This document shows, in pieces, positions 7,761 to 15,608 of a stretch of DNA of 45,097 bases. Numbering within the stretch: position 1 is the first letter of the stretch; the number at the start of each line of letters is the position of its first letter. The position numbers and the translations under genes were made by a program. The notes beneath the pieces were generated by a model that ran no database searches, was not told the DNA's origin, and saw only the letters and a program-made list of their open reading frames with translations. Source of the stretch: an uncultured Bacteroidia bacterium (lineage in GTDB: Bacteria; Bacteroidota; Bacteroidia; Bacteroidales; UBA932); the NCBI GenBank assembly GCA_902785825.1, contig CACZZZ010000023.1, forward strand, positions 1 to 45,097, read 5' to 3'.

Positions 7761-9842
7761 TTAAATCAGCAAAGCGGTCAGGTGGAAGCCTATGAAGGCG
7801 CACACCCACGCCACAACTATCGTGTAGGCACACACCGCAATCGCCCATCCCCATTTCCCTGTCTCGTTCTTGATGGCCACGAAGGTGGCTATACAAGGGA
7901 AATACAACAGGATGAACAACATAAAGGCGACAGCCGCCGGCAAAGAGACCGAAGAGGACAGGGCCGCCTGCAACTGGGTGTTGTCCCCGTCACCGGACAC
8001 ATCCTCAGCCTCAGGAGCGTACATGACACCGAGAGTGCTGACCACGAGTTCCTTGGCGACCACGCCGGAAAGAAGGCTTATGTCCATCTTCCAGTTGAAG
8101 CCAAGCGGCTCAAGGGCCGGCGAGACAGCTTTCCCGATCTGGCCGATGTAAGAATGCTCCTGCTGGTACTCGGCACTCTGGCCTGAACGCGGGAAATAAC
8201 CCAGACACCAGATGACGACCGAGCCGATGAGGATTGTGGTAGCCATCTTCTCGAGGTACTGCTTGCCCTTCTCCCAGGTATGCCTCCAGAGGGACTTCCC
8301 CGTTGGAACACGATATGGCGGCAGTTCCATCACGAAGGGAAGGTCGTCGTCCTTGACAAAACGACTCAGGAGCAACGCTGAGAATATGGCCAGCAGTACG
8401 CCGATGAAGTAAATGGCCAAAAGAGCCAACGCCGAATGGCGGGGGAAGAAAGCCCCGGCCAAAAGGACGAAAATCGGGAGCCGGCCGGCGCACGACATGA
8501 AAGGTATTATGGCTATCGTTATAAGCCGGCTCTTCCGACTCTCAATCGCTCTTGTCGCCATGATAGCGGGCACATTGCAGCCGAATCCCATCACCATCGG
8601 GATGAACGACTTGCCATGGAGGCCTATCCTATGCATCAGCTTATCCATGATGAAAGCGGCGCGGGCCATGTACCCGGAGTCTTCCATTATGGAAAGGAAA
8701 AAATACAGTATCAATATGTTAGGCAGGAACACAAGGACACTCCCCACTCCCGCGATAACCCCATCGACGAGGACATCCTTGAGCCACCCCTCTTTCATGA
8801 AATCTCCAACGAACCCTCCGAACTTGGCCACAAGCCAGTCTATCCAGTTCATGGGATACTCCCCAAGGGAGAATGTCGCCTGGAAGATTATGTAGAGGAT
8901 CAGGATGAATATCGGGAACGCGGCCCATTTGTTCGTGACCACGGCGTCGATCTTCTCGGTCCATGATTTCTCCCCTACCGGCTCTATGTGGCGCACGTAA
9001 GTCTTCGAGAGGGTGTCGTGGATAAACTGGTATCTGCGCTCGATGTCGCTCGGATCTTCTCCGGAGATGATCTTATCCACCGAGACCGTCTCTCCGGAAG
9101 ACTTGCTGTCAGCTACTTCCAAGACGGTGTCCAACAACTCGGGAACCCCTTCGCCTGTCCTGCAGACAGTCGGACAAACCGGCATCCCGAGGATACGCCC
9201 AAGCCATTTGGTGTCGATCCTGTCTCCCCTCTTCTTCAACTCGTCAAACATGTTCAACGCCATAACGACCTTGAGGTTCATGTCCCTGACCTGTGTCGTA
9301 AGGTAGAGGTTTCTTTCAAGGTTGGAGGCGTCAACAACGTTGATCACGACATCGGGAACGTTATTGACGAGATTCTCCCTGACATATTTCTCTTCAGGCG
9401 AAAAGGCTGACAGTGAATAGGTTCCGGGGAGATCCACAAAGATGAGCCTGCGGCCTTTCCATGTGAAGTGACCTTCTTTGGCGTCAACGGTCACTCCGCT
9501 GTAGTTGCCCACATGCTCGTGGCTGCCGGAAGCCATGTTGAAAAGGGAGGTCTTCCCGCAGTTAGGATTTCCGACCAGGGCTACCCGGATGGTTCCGGCT
9601 TTATCAGAATTGTAATCTTCCTCAGAAGAGATCTCGATTAGAGCGGCCTCTGCCCTACGAAGGGAAACTTTATATCCAAGTATCTCATATTCAATAGGAT
9701 CCTTTAAAGGAGCGTTCATCACGGCGGAGACCTTCTTGCCAGGGATGAAGCCCATCTCGATGAGCCTCTTGCGAAAATTACCCTGGCCGCCGACTTTTAC
9801 GACGACGCCCGTATCACCTGTCTTGAGCTCGGAAAGTTTCAT
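7761..9842 (-). CDS. feoB: FeoA-FeoB fusion, ferrous iron transporter
   Basis: A 693-residue fusion. Residues 1-75 are a FeoA (SH3-like) domain. Residues ~83-250 are the FeoB G domain with G1 at 91-99 (GNPNCGKTS), the G2-region Thr in GNYSGVTVDAKEG, G3 DLPGTYSLS and G4 NMFD. The remainder is the membrane transporter, with two Gate regions: GYMARAAFIMD...GKSFIPMVMGFGCNVPAIMATR, and a second copy near LLSGVVAKELVVSTLGVMYA. It imports Fe2+ across the inner membrane under anaerobic conditions. The fusion is common in Bacteroidetes. It heads an operon with the hemerythrin and LuxR genes (12-bp gap). A near-consensus -7 box (TAATTTCG, minus strand) lies just upstream of its ATG. Confidence 0.96.
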   Translation of the reverse strand: MKLSELKTGDTGVVVKVGGQGNFRKRLIEMGFIPGKKVSAVMNAPLKDPIEYEILGYKVSLRRAEAALIEISSEEDYNSDKAGTIRVALVGNPNCGKTSLFNMASGSHEHVGNYSGVTVDAKEGHFTWKGRRLIFVDLPGTYSLSAFSPEEKYVRENLVNNVPDVVINVVDASNLERNLYLTTQVRDMNLKVVMALNMFDELKKRGDRIDTKWLGRILGMPVCPTVCRTGEGVPELLDTVLEVADSKSSGETVSVDKIISGEDPSDIERRYQFIHDTLSKTYVRHIEPVGEKSWTEKIDAVVTNKWAAFPIFILILYIIFQATFSLGEYPMNWIDWLVAKFGGFVGDFMKEGWLKDVLVDGVIAGVGSVLVFLPNILILYFFLSIMEDSGYMARAAFIMDKLMHRIGLHGKSFIPMVMGFGCNVPAIMATRAIESRKSRLITIAIIPFMSCAGRLPIFVLLAGAFFPRHSALALLAIYFIGVLLAIFSALLLSRFVKDDDLPFVMELPPYRVPTGKSLWRHTWEKGKQYLEKMATTILIGSVVIWCLGYFPRSGQSAEYQQEHSYIGQIGKAVSPALEPLGFNWKMDISLLSGVVAKELVVSTLGVMYAPEAEDVSGDGDNTQLQAALSSSVSLPAAVAFMLFILLYFPCIATFVAIKNETGKWGWAIAVCAYTIVVAWVCAFIGFHLTALLI

Positions 9843-9924
9843 CCGACGCGAAATTAGTTATAATTCTTCTTAAGGCCAATAACTATTAGTTGGTATTCTG
9901 AGCCACCAATGTCATTAGCGACCA

Positions 9925-9952
9925 TTGTCATTCTGAGCGAAGCGAAGAATCT
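9925..9952. repeat. dispersed 28-bp repeat (TCATTCTGAGC...GAAGAATCT type)
   Basis: A 28-bp sequence beginning TTGTCATTCTGAGCGAAGCG and ending GAAGAATCT. It recurs at 41502-41529 with only two mismatches. It lies in the 145-bp gap between the divergent feoAB and RidA-CutC genes. I recall such sequences as common dispersed repeats in bacterial genomes; here it is non-coding, whereas the copy at 41.5 kb is inside a reading frame. Confidence 0.75.
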
Positions 9953-9987
9953 TGTATTTAGAGGAAAAATGACGAAATTCGCGTACA

Positions 9988-11727
9988 ATGATTACTGAAA
10001 AAAATCTTAAGATATATTCAACCAGCCTGGCAGGGACTGTCGCCTGCCGCTGTGAGGACATCCTGAGTCAGGTCGCCAGGGACAAGATCGTCTTGGAAAT
10101 CGTCTTTTTCCTTAATAAAGAGGACTTTGAGGCAGGAAAAGATGAGGTCAAGGAGAAATGCGCGGCCAGATTTGGCAAGGCGATGCCGATGATAACCATC
10201 ATCGCCCAGAAACCTTTGGACTCCACCATGTCAGCTGAGGTTCTCTACCTCAGGGGTGAAGGTACAGTGGAGTACAACAGCGACTACCTCCTTATCCGCA
10301 ACGGGAAGGAGAAAGAGTTGATCACTAAAGGAATATGTTTCCCCGAAGAAGGCGACACCGGCCGTCAGGCGAAAGCCGTCTTCAGGAGGATTGGTGAGAT
10401 CCTTGAGTCAGAGGGCTTCAGGATTGACGATATTGTCCGCCAATGGAACTATATCGATGACATTACCGGGGTCCATTCCGGTGTCCAGAATTACCAGCTC
10501 TTCAACGATGAGAGGACGGCTTTCTATTCCGAAGCGGAATGGAAAAACGGCTACCCCGCAGCTACCGGGATCGGTTGCTTAGCTGGGGGTGTCACCGTCG
10601 CCGTCCATGCGGTGAAAAACGCCGGAAAATACAGCGCTCCGATCGATAATCCCATCCAAGTCCAGGCCCATAAGTATTCATCCGCCGTATTGGAAGACGG
10701 GCGGGAATCTTCCAAGACCACTCCGAAATTCGAGAGGGGAAGACTTTTTGGCGAGACTGTTCTGATCTCAGGAACAGCGGCGATCAAAGGAGAGACGAGC
10801 TCACCTTCCGAGGATCCTTCACGTCAGAGCGAAGAGGCCATAGAAGTTATTGAGAGCCTGGTCCGGCCCGGGAATATCAATCCTGGCTGCCGGAGTTTCA
10901 GGTATGAGGCGCTAAGGGTATATATTAAGAGAGAGAAAGACTCGAAGGCTATAATCAACACCCTCAAAAAACATTGGGAGCACGTTCCCATCCACTTCCT
11001 CTCCGCGGACATCTGCCGAAGAGAGCTGCTTCTGGAGATTGAAGGACGAGGATCCGTGAGAAGATTCCTCGAGTGCTGCTGCACCAACGCATACGAGGCC
11101 TCAGAGGCTCAGGCTGGTGGAGCTGGAAGGATAGAGCTCTGCGAGGATCTGCCTTGCGGCGGAGTCACCCCGTCCGAGGACAACATCAGGGAAGTGCTAT
11201 CCGTCGTGGATATTCCCGTAAACGTGCTCGTAAGGCCACGGGCCGGTGATTTCGTTTATGATGAGGAGGAGATCCGGCAGACAATTGATTCTATCAATAT
11301 GTGCCGGAAGCTGGGAGTGAACGGAGTGGTGATCGGGGCTTTGAGAAAGGACGGATCGGTCGATATGGAGGCGATGAGACGCCTTGTGGCGGCCGCTGAA
11401 GGGATGGAGATCACGTTCCACCGGGCTTTTGACGAATGCTCCTCGCCATTCCAGGCACTTGAGGAGATTATCAGTCTGGGTTGTGACAGGCTTCTCACAG
11501 CCGGCCACGCAACCAATGTGAATGACGGGGAACAGACCCTCAAGATCCTCAACGGGAAGGCCGCGGGCAGGATCATCATAATGGCCGGATCCGGAGTGAG
11601 GCCCGGAAATATCTCGAGACTGGAATCCACCGCTGGATTATCCGAGTTCCATTCCTCCTCGCACGGGCCGGACGGACGTACGGACAGAAGAACTGTCCGG
11701 GAAATGGTCTCGACAATCAAGTATTAG
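9988..11727 (+). CDS. fusion of a RidA/chorismatase-like domain with CutC
   Basis: A 579-residue two-part protein. Residues 1-~350 resemble the RidA (YjgF) superfamily in its doubled, FkbO/Hyg5 chorismatase-like form (FRRIGEILESEGFRIDDIVRQWNYI, ...QNYQLFNDERTAFY, then GETVLISGTAAIKGE). Residues ~358-579 are a CutC domain: ASEAQAGGAGRIELCEDL, GGVTPS, VLVRPRAGDFVY, VIGALRKDGSVDM, FHRAFDE, LTAGHATNV, IIIMAGSGVRPGNI. CutC is about 248 residues in E. coli, so the half here is nearly full length but ends soon after the EFHSSS strand. CutC is a TIM-barrel protein historically linked to copper tolerance; its reaction is unclear. The frame is continuous across the joint. It stops 4 bp before the chromate transporter pair. 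What the fusion does is unknown. Confidence 0.85.
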   Translation: MITEKNLKIYSTSLAGTVACRCEDILSQVARDKIVLEIVFFLNKEDFEAGKDEVKEKCAARFGKAMPMITIIAQKPLDSTMSAEVLYLRGEGTVEYNSDYLLIRNGKEKELITKGICFPEEGDTGRQAKAVFRRIGEILESEGFRIDDIVRQWNYIDDITGVHSGVQNYQLFNDERTAFYSEAEWKNGYPAATGIGCLAGGVTVAVHAVKNAGKYSAPIDNPIQVQAHKYSSAVLEDGRESSKTTPKFERGRLFGETVLISGTAAIKGETSSPSEDPSRQSEEAIEVIESLVRPGNINPGCRSFRYEALRVYIKREKDSKAIINTLKKHWEHVPIHFLSADICRRELLLEIEGRGSVRRFLECCCTNAYEASEAQAGGAGRIELCEDLPCGGVTPSEDNIREVLSVVDIPVNVLVRPRAGDFVYDEEEIRQTIDSINMCRKLGVNGVVIGALRKDGSVDMEAMRRLVAAAEGMEITFHRAFDECSSPFQALEEIISLGCDRLLTAGHATNVNDGEQTLKILNGKAAGRIIIMAGSGVRPGNISRLESTAGLSEFHSSSHGPDGRTDRRTVREMVSTIKY

Positions 11728-11731
11728 GATA

Positions 11732-12286
11732 ATGGCTATGGTCTCTCTTTGGCAGATATTCCTTGTGTTCGCCAAGATCGGTTCTTTTACGATCGGTGGC
11801 GGTTATGCCATGATTCCGCTGATCCGGGACGAACTGGTGAGAAGAGGCTGGATCTCAGAAGAGGAGCTGCCGGACATCATAGCTCTGGCGCAATCCGCCC
11901 CGGGAGTCCTGGCCGTGAATATGTCGATCTTCGCGGGATACAAGATGAGAGGCTTCAAAGGTAGTGTGGCCGCGACTCTCGGATCCTCACTCCCCTCTTT
12001 CCTGATCATCCTGCTGATCGCCATGCTCTTCACTGGCTATCAAGACAACCCGATTGTGGTCAGGATATTCAAAGGCATCAGGCCGGTCGTGGTGTCGCTG
12101 ATCCTCGTACCGATGATCAATATGGCCAGGAAGGGCAACAAGACATGGTGGGCCTGGGTAATCAGCGCGGCGACCCTTTTCATGGTCGCTTTCATGAATT
12201 TCTCGCCCATTTATATTCTCCTGACACTGATCGTCGTCGCTTTCTGCATCACCCTAATTAAAGAAAGGAGGCACGGAAATGGTTGA
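11732..12286 (+). CDS. chromate transporter, first half-size subunit (ChrA family)
   Basis: A 184-residue membrane protein of the short-chain CHR family. Diagnostic segments are FAKIGSFTIGGGYAMIPLI near the N-terminus and ALAQSAPGVLAVNMSIFAGYKM. Long-chain ChrA proteins are a fusion of two such halves; short-chain members work as pairs, and the second subunit follows here with an 8-bp overlap. The family exports chromate or related anions, but many gut members lack evidence for a chromate role and the natural substrate is open. It starts 4 bp after the RidA-CutC gene. Confidence 0.9.
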   Translation: MAMVSLWQIFLVFAKIGSFTIGGGYAMIPLIRDELVRRGWISEEELPDIIALAQSAPGVLAVNMSIFAGYKMRGFKGSVAATLGSSLPSFLIILLIAMLFTGYQDNPIVVRIFKGIRPVVVSLILVPMINMARKGNKTWWAWVISAATLFMVAFMNFSPIYILLTLIVVAFCITLIKERRHGNG

Positions 12287-12881
12287 TCCTTTTGTGTTCG
12301 CTCAACTCTTCTGGGTGTTTTTCATCATCGGCCTCTTCACCTTTGGCGGAGGCTACGCCATGCTTTCCCTGATCCAGACGCAGGTTGTCACAGCCCACTC
12401 ATGGCTGACGGAGAGCGCTTTCACAGACATTGTGGCCATCTCACAGATGACCCCGGGGCCTGTGGGGATAAATTGCGCCACCTACGTTGGCTACGAGGTT
12501 GTCCGCTCATCCGGAGCGGGACATCTGGTCGCTATTCTCGGCTCATTCACGGCCACCTTCGCGGTGGTTCTCCCGTCGTTTATTATAGTCCTGACAATCG
12601 TCAGGTTCTACACCAAGTTCCAGCACAACAAGATATTCGAGGGAGTAATGAGCTGGCTCCGCCCGGCTGTCGTCGGACTCATTGGAGCAGCGGCTATAAT
12701 CCTGATGTTCAGTGTGGATTGGGCCGGAGCGAAGCCTGTGGTCTCCATCGTGGAGGAGAATTTCTCCGACTGGATCAGCTGGGTTTTGTTCGCCGCTGCC
12801 ACCGTGGCCTCCCTGTTCTTCAAAGTCGGACCGATCCCGATTATCCTGGCAGGTGGAGTGCTCGGTTTGCTCATCTACTAG
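12279..12881 (+). CDS. chromate transporter, second half-size subunit (ChrA family)
   Basis: A 200-residue partner of the preceding gene, with the same half-domain pattern (FIIGLFTFGGGYAMLSLI, then ISQMTPGPVGINCATYVGYEV). The paired halves are expected to form the active transporter with opposite membrane topologies. Its ATG lies inside the upstream gene (8-bp overlap) and is preceded by AAAGGAGG 7 nt away. That is a strong Shine-Dalgarno sequence, unusual in Bacteroidetes, and probably supports translational re-initiation. Confidence 0.9.
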   Translation: MVDPFVFAQLFWVFFIIGLFTFGGGYAMLSLIQTQVVTAHSWLTESAFTDIVAISQMTPGPVGINCATYVGYEVVRSSGAGHLVAILGSFTATFAVVLPSFIIVLTIVRFYTKFQHNKIFEGVMSWLRPAVVGLIGAAAIILMFSVDWAGAKPVVSIVEENFSDWISWVLFAAATVASLFFKVGPIPIILAGGVLGLLIY

Positions 12882-12936
12882 GATTTTTGTAACTTGGCCA
12901 TGATATACTGATAATTATTCGAAAAAAACAGTAAAT

Positions 12937-14592
12937 ATGAGACATTCAATGAGATTGCTCGCATGCGTCCTCACCCTCATTCCGATGGTGATGTGCGCCA
13001 AAAAGACCGAGACGGTCATCAATGTGGTTCCCTATCCCCAGAGTGTGGAGATCGGCAAAGGCGCTTTCAAAGGCGCTGGTGCCAACTTCAACTGCGATCA
13101 GGCCATCGACGCGGAAAGCGCCAGGCTCATCCGTGATTTCGCGGACAGGATCACATTCGTTAGCGGAAGGACCAACTCCTTCGCCTCTCCTGTAGGACTC
13201 TCGAAAGCGGCCGTGGATGGTAAGATGAAAGGTTTCATTTTCCTTAAGGACGGCGCTATGGGTCCGGAGGAATATTCGATTGACATCACCAAGAAGAACT
13301 GCGTGGTCAAGGCTTCCGGGAAGAACGGATTCCTCTATGCCATCCAGACTCTCAAGCAGCTCACCGATCCCGCCGTCTATTCAGACGAGATTGATCCGGC
13401 CCAGAAGTTCATGTTCCCGGCAGTCTCGATCAAGGACAAACCCAGATTCGCTTACAGGGGCATGCACCTTGACTGCGCCAGGCATTTCTTCTCCGTCGAA
13501 GAGGTCAAAAAGTACCTCGATGTCATGGCGATATACAAGCTCAACCGCTTGCACTGGCACCTCACTGAGGACCAGGGCTGGAGGATTGAGATTAAGAAAT
13601 ATCCCAAGCTCACCCAGATAGGAGCCTTCCGCAATGGTACCATGGTCGGAAAGGACTTTTCCTCCAACGATGGTGTCCGTTATGGCGGATATTACACCCA
13701 GGACCAGATCCGCGAGGTGGTCGCCTACGCCGAGTCGCTGGGAATCGTGATCATCCCCGAGATCGACCTGCCTGGCCACATGCTCGGAGCCCTCGCGGCT
13801 TATCCTGAGCTGGGATGCACCGGAGGCCCTTACGAGGTCTGGACTAAGTGGGGTGTGTCCGATCAGGTCATGTGCCCCGGAAAAGAGAACATGTTCACCT
13901 TCCTGGAGGATGTGTTCACAGAGCTTATGGAGCTCTTCCCTTCCGAATATATCCACATCGGTGGCGACGAGTGCCCCAAGACAGAATGGGAGAAATGCCC
14001 CGCCTGCCAGGCCAGGATCAAGGCTCTCGGAATCAAGGGTGACTCCAAGCACACAGCCGAGCAGTACCTCCAGAGCTACGTGACCGCCAGGGTCCAGAAG
14101 TTCCTCAACGACCACGGCCGCAAGATCATCGGTTGGGATGAGGTTCTCGAAGGTGAGCTCGCTCCCGGAGCGACTGTCATGTCTTGGCGCGGTGTCCAAG
14201 GTGGCATCCAGGCCTCTGCGATGGGCTTTGATGTCATCATGACCCCCAACACTTACTGCTACTTCGACTATTACCAGAGCGAGGACCAGAAACAGGAACC
14301 TCTGGCGATCGGCGGAAACCTTCCGATTGAGAAAGTTTATGGATATGAGCCGTTCGAGGGACTTAACGCCGAGCAGCAGAAGCATATCCTCGGAGTCCAG
14401 GCGAATCTCTGGACAGAGTACATCGGGACCAACGAATATCTTGAGTACATGCTGCTTCCAAGAATGTGCGCCCTCTCTGAGATCCAGTGGTGCGATCCTA
14501 AGGCTAAGAATTTCGAGAGATTCTCCACCTCAATGAGGAACGGTGCATTCAAGATTTTCGACACCCTCGGTTACAATTACAGGAAATTTTAA
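12937..14592 (+). CDS. GH20 beta-N-acetylhexosaminidase
   Basis: A 551-residue exported enzyme of glycoside hydrolase family 20, which removes terminal N-acetylglucosamine or N-acetylgalactosamine by substrate-assisted catalysis. Residues 1-~20 are a hydrophobic signal peptide; it ends PMVMCAKK, but Met before Cys makes a lipobox doubtful. A GH20b-like domain (about 25-165) precedes the TIM barrel. The catalytic Asp-Glu pair is D344-E345 in HIGGDECPKTEW. Other family motifs are YRGMHLDCARHFF, LHWHLTEDQGWRIEIKKYP, IPEIDLPGH and GWDEVLEG. Like the GH92 gene it targets host-type glycans, and both are away from a SusC/SusD pair. The cyclophilin gene follows after 10 bp. Confidence 0.95.
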   Translation: MRHSMRLLACVLTLIPMVMCAKKTETVINVVPYPQSVEIGKGAFKGAGANFNCDQAIDAESARLIRDFADRITFVSGRTNSFASPVGLSKAAVDGKMKGFIFLKDGAMGPEEYSIDITKKNCVVKASGKNGFLYAIQTLKQLTDPAVYSDEIDPAQKFMFPAVSIKDKPRFAYRGMHLDCARHFFSVEEVKKYLDVMAIYKLNRLHWHLTEDQGWRIEIKKYPKLTQIGAFRNGTMVGKDFSSNDGVRYGGYYTQDQIREVVAYAESLGIVIIPEIDLPGHMLGALAAYPELGCTGGPYEVWTKWGVSDQVMCPGKENMFTFLEDVFTELMELFPSEYIHIGGDECPKTEWEKCPACQARIKALGIKGDSKHTAEQYLQSYVTARVQKFLNDHGRKIIGWDEVLEGELAPGATVMSWRGVQGGIQASAMGFDVIMTPNTYCYFDYYQSEDQKQEPLAIGGNLPIEKVYGYEPFEGLNAEQQKHILGVQANLWTEYIGTNEYLEYMLLPRMCALSEIQWCDPKAKNFERFSTSMRNGAFKIFDTLGYNYRKF

Positions 14593-14602
14593 ATAATTGA
14601 AT

Positions 14603-15361
14603 ATGAAAAATCTGATGTTCAAAGCCTTGACCGTGGCTGCGGCTGCCACGATCGTGTTCGGTTGCAACAACGCGGCCAAGAAGGCCGCCGCGGAGGCTGC
14701 CGCTGAGCAGGCCCGCCAAGATTCAATAGCGGCTGTTAACAAGAAAGTAAAGGAAACAAAAGAGAAACTTGCCATGGAGATCATGAAAAAGCTTCCGGAA
14801 GAGCCGGAATTCGACATTGTGACCAGCATGGGAACAATCACGGTGAAGCTTTACAGCAAAACACCGAAACACAGGGATAACTTCGCTAAACTTGCCCTCT
14901 CAGGGTTCTATGACGGTCTTCTTTTCCACCGCGTGATAAATGGGTTCATGATCCAGGGTGGAGACCCTCTGACAAAGGATCCTAATGAGGTGGCCAGATA
15001 TGGACAGGGTGGCCCTGGCTACACTGTTCCCGCTGAGTTCGTGAAGGAATATACCCATAAGAAAGGAGCCCTCGCAGCCGCCAGAAAGGGTGACGTGGCG
15101 AATCCGATGAAGGAATCCTCCGGATCACAGTTCTATATTGTCCAGGACGAGAAAGCCTGCGCCCAGCTTGACGGAAGCTACACGGTGTATGGAGAGACAA
15201 TCAACGGGCTTGACATCATCGATCGGATAGCCCAAGTCGCCACTGACAACAGGGACAAACCGGTGATGGACGTCCGGATTGAGACAATCAAGCCTTCAGG
15301 AAAGACAGCTGAAATCGCCAGGGAAAATGGCTGGCACGACATCGTCAGGATAAAGAAATAG
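14603..15361 (+). CDS. cyclophilin-type peptidyl-prolyl isomerase, lipoprotein
   Basis: A 252-residue protein with a lipoprotein signal peptide (ATIVFGC) followed by a charged, Ala-rich linker (about 22-60, AAKKAAAEAAAEQARQ) and a cyclophilin domain (about 70-250). Cyclophilin hallmarks are FDIVTSMGTITVKLY, NFAKLALSGFYDGLLFHRVI, FMIQGGDP, SSGSQFYIV and YTVYGETINGLD. It should catalyse proline cis-trans isomerisation of envelope proteins. The open frame begins at a TTG at 14597, but ATG 14603 gives a standard signal peptide. It is probably cotranscribed with the GH20 gene, though the functional link is unclear. Confidence 0.93.
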   Translation: MKNLMFKALTVAAAATIVFGCNNAAKKAAAEAAAEQARQDSIAAVNKKVKETKEKLAMEIMKKLPEEPEFDIVTSMGTITVKLYSKTPKHRDNFAKLALSGFYDGLLFHRVINGFMIQGGDPLTKDPNEVARYGQGGPGYTVPAEFVKEYTHKKGALAAARKGDVANPMKESSGSQFYIVQDEKACAQLDGSYTVYGETINGLDIIDRIAQVATDNRDKPVMDVRIETIKPSGKTAEIARENGWHDIVRIKK

Positions 15362-15438
15362 ACGGAATTCGTGTCCAATATGACACAAAAAAAGTCGTTT
15401 TGATAATAGATTATTCTGGCGATTGGTATAAAAATTGT

Positions 15439-15530
15439 TATATTTGCATTCGAATAGTTTTTTCATAGGTTAAGTTTTAGGTTAGAATTGGTACACCGCC
15501 TGCTGCGAAGCATGCGGTGTATTTCATTTA
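15439..15530 (+). ncRNA. candidate small RNA: promoter box plus GNRA-capped hairpin
   Basis: The 247 bp between the cyclophilin gene and the convergent SusD gene have no credible reading frame. A -7 box TATATTTG lies at 15439-15446, so transcription would begin near 15452. The next ~40 nt are U/G/A-rich (GGTTAAGTTTTAGGTTAG). They lead into a 30-nt hairpin at 15492-15521: arms TACACCGC/GCGGTGTA, one mismatch, then TGCT/AGCA closed by a GCGA (GNRA) tetraloop. A U-rich tail TTTCATTT follows. The product would be an RNA of about 75-80 nt. The hairpin alone could instead be the terminator of the GH20-cyclophilin transcript. Confidence 0.4.
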
Positions 15531-15549
15531 TGCCGTATCAAGAGACTAT

Positions 15550-15582
15550 AAAAAAGCGCCGACCCCTGATGGAGCCGGCGCT
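15550..15582 (-). terminator. terminator of the first SusC/SusD operon
   Basis: On the minus strand, AGCGCCG (15576-15582) pairs with CGGCGCT (15555-15561) across a 14-nt loop, followed by a run of T (15550-15555). It lies just after the SusD stop codon, as expected of an intrinsic terminator. Confidence 0.82.
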
Positions 15583-15608
15583 AATATTAGATTAACCTAT
15601 TTCTATTA

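Noticed and set aside
13381..14385. 334-codon minus-strand frame inside the GH20 gene
   Set aside because: Antisense to a gene with clear GH20 motifs; no recognisable protein features.
15439..15530. Possible tRNA in the gap before the first SusD gene
   Set aside because: The single hairpin cannot be folded into a cloverleaf and there is no TΨC-arm sequence.
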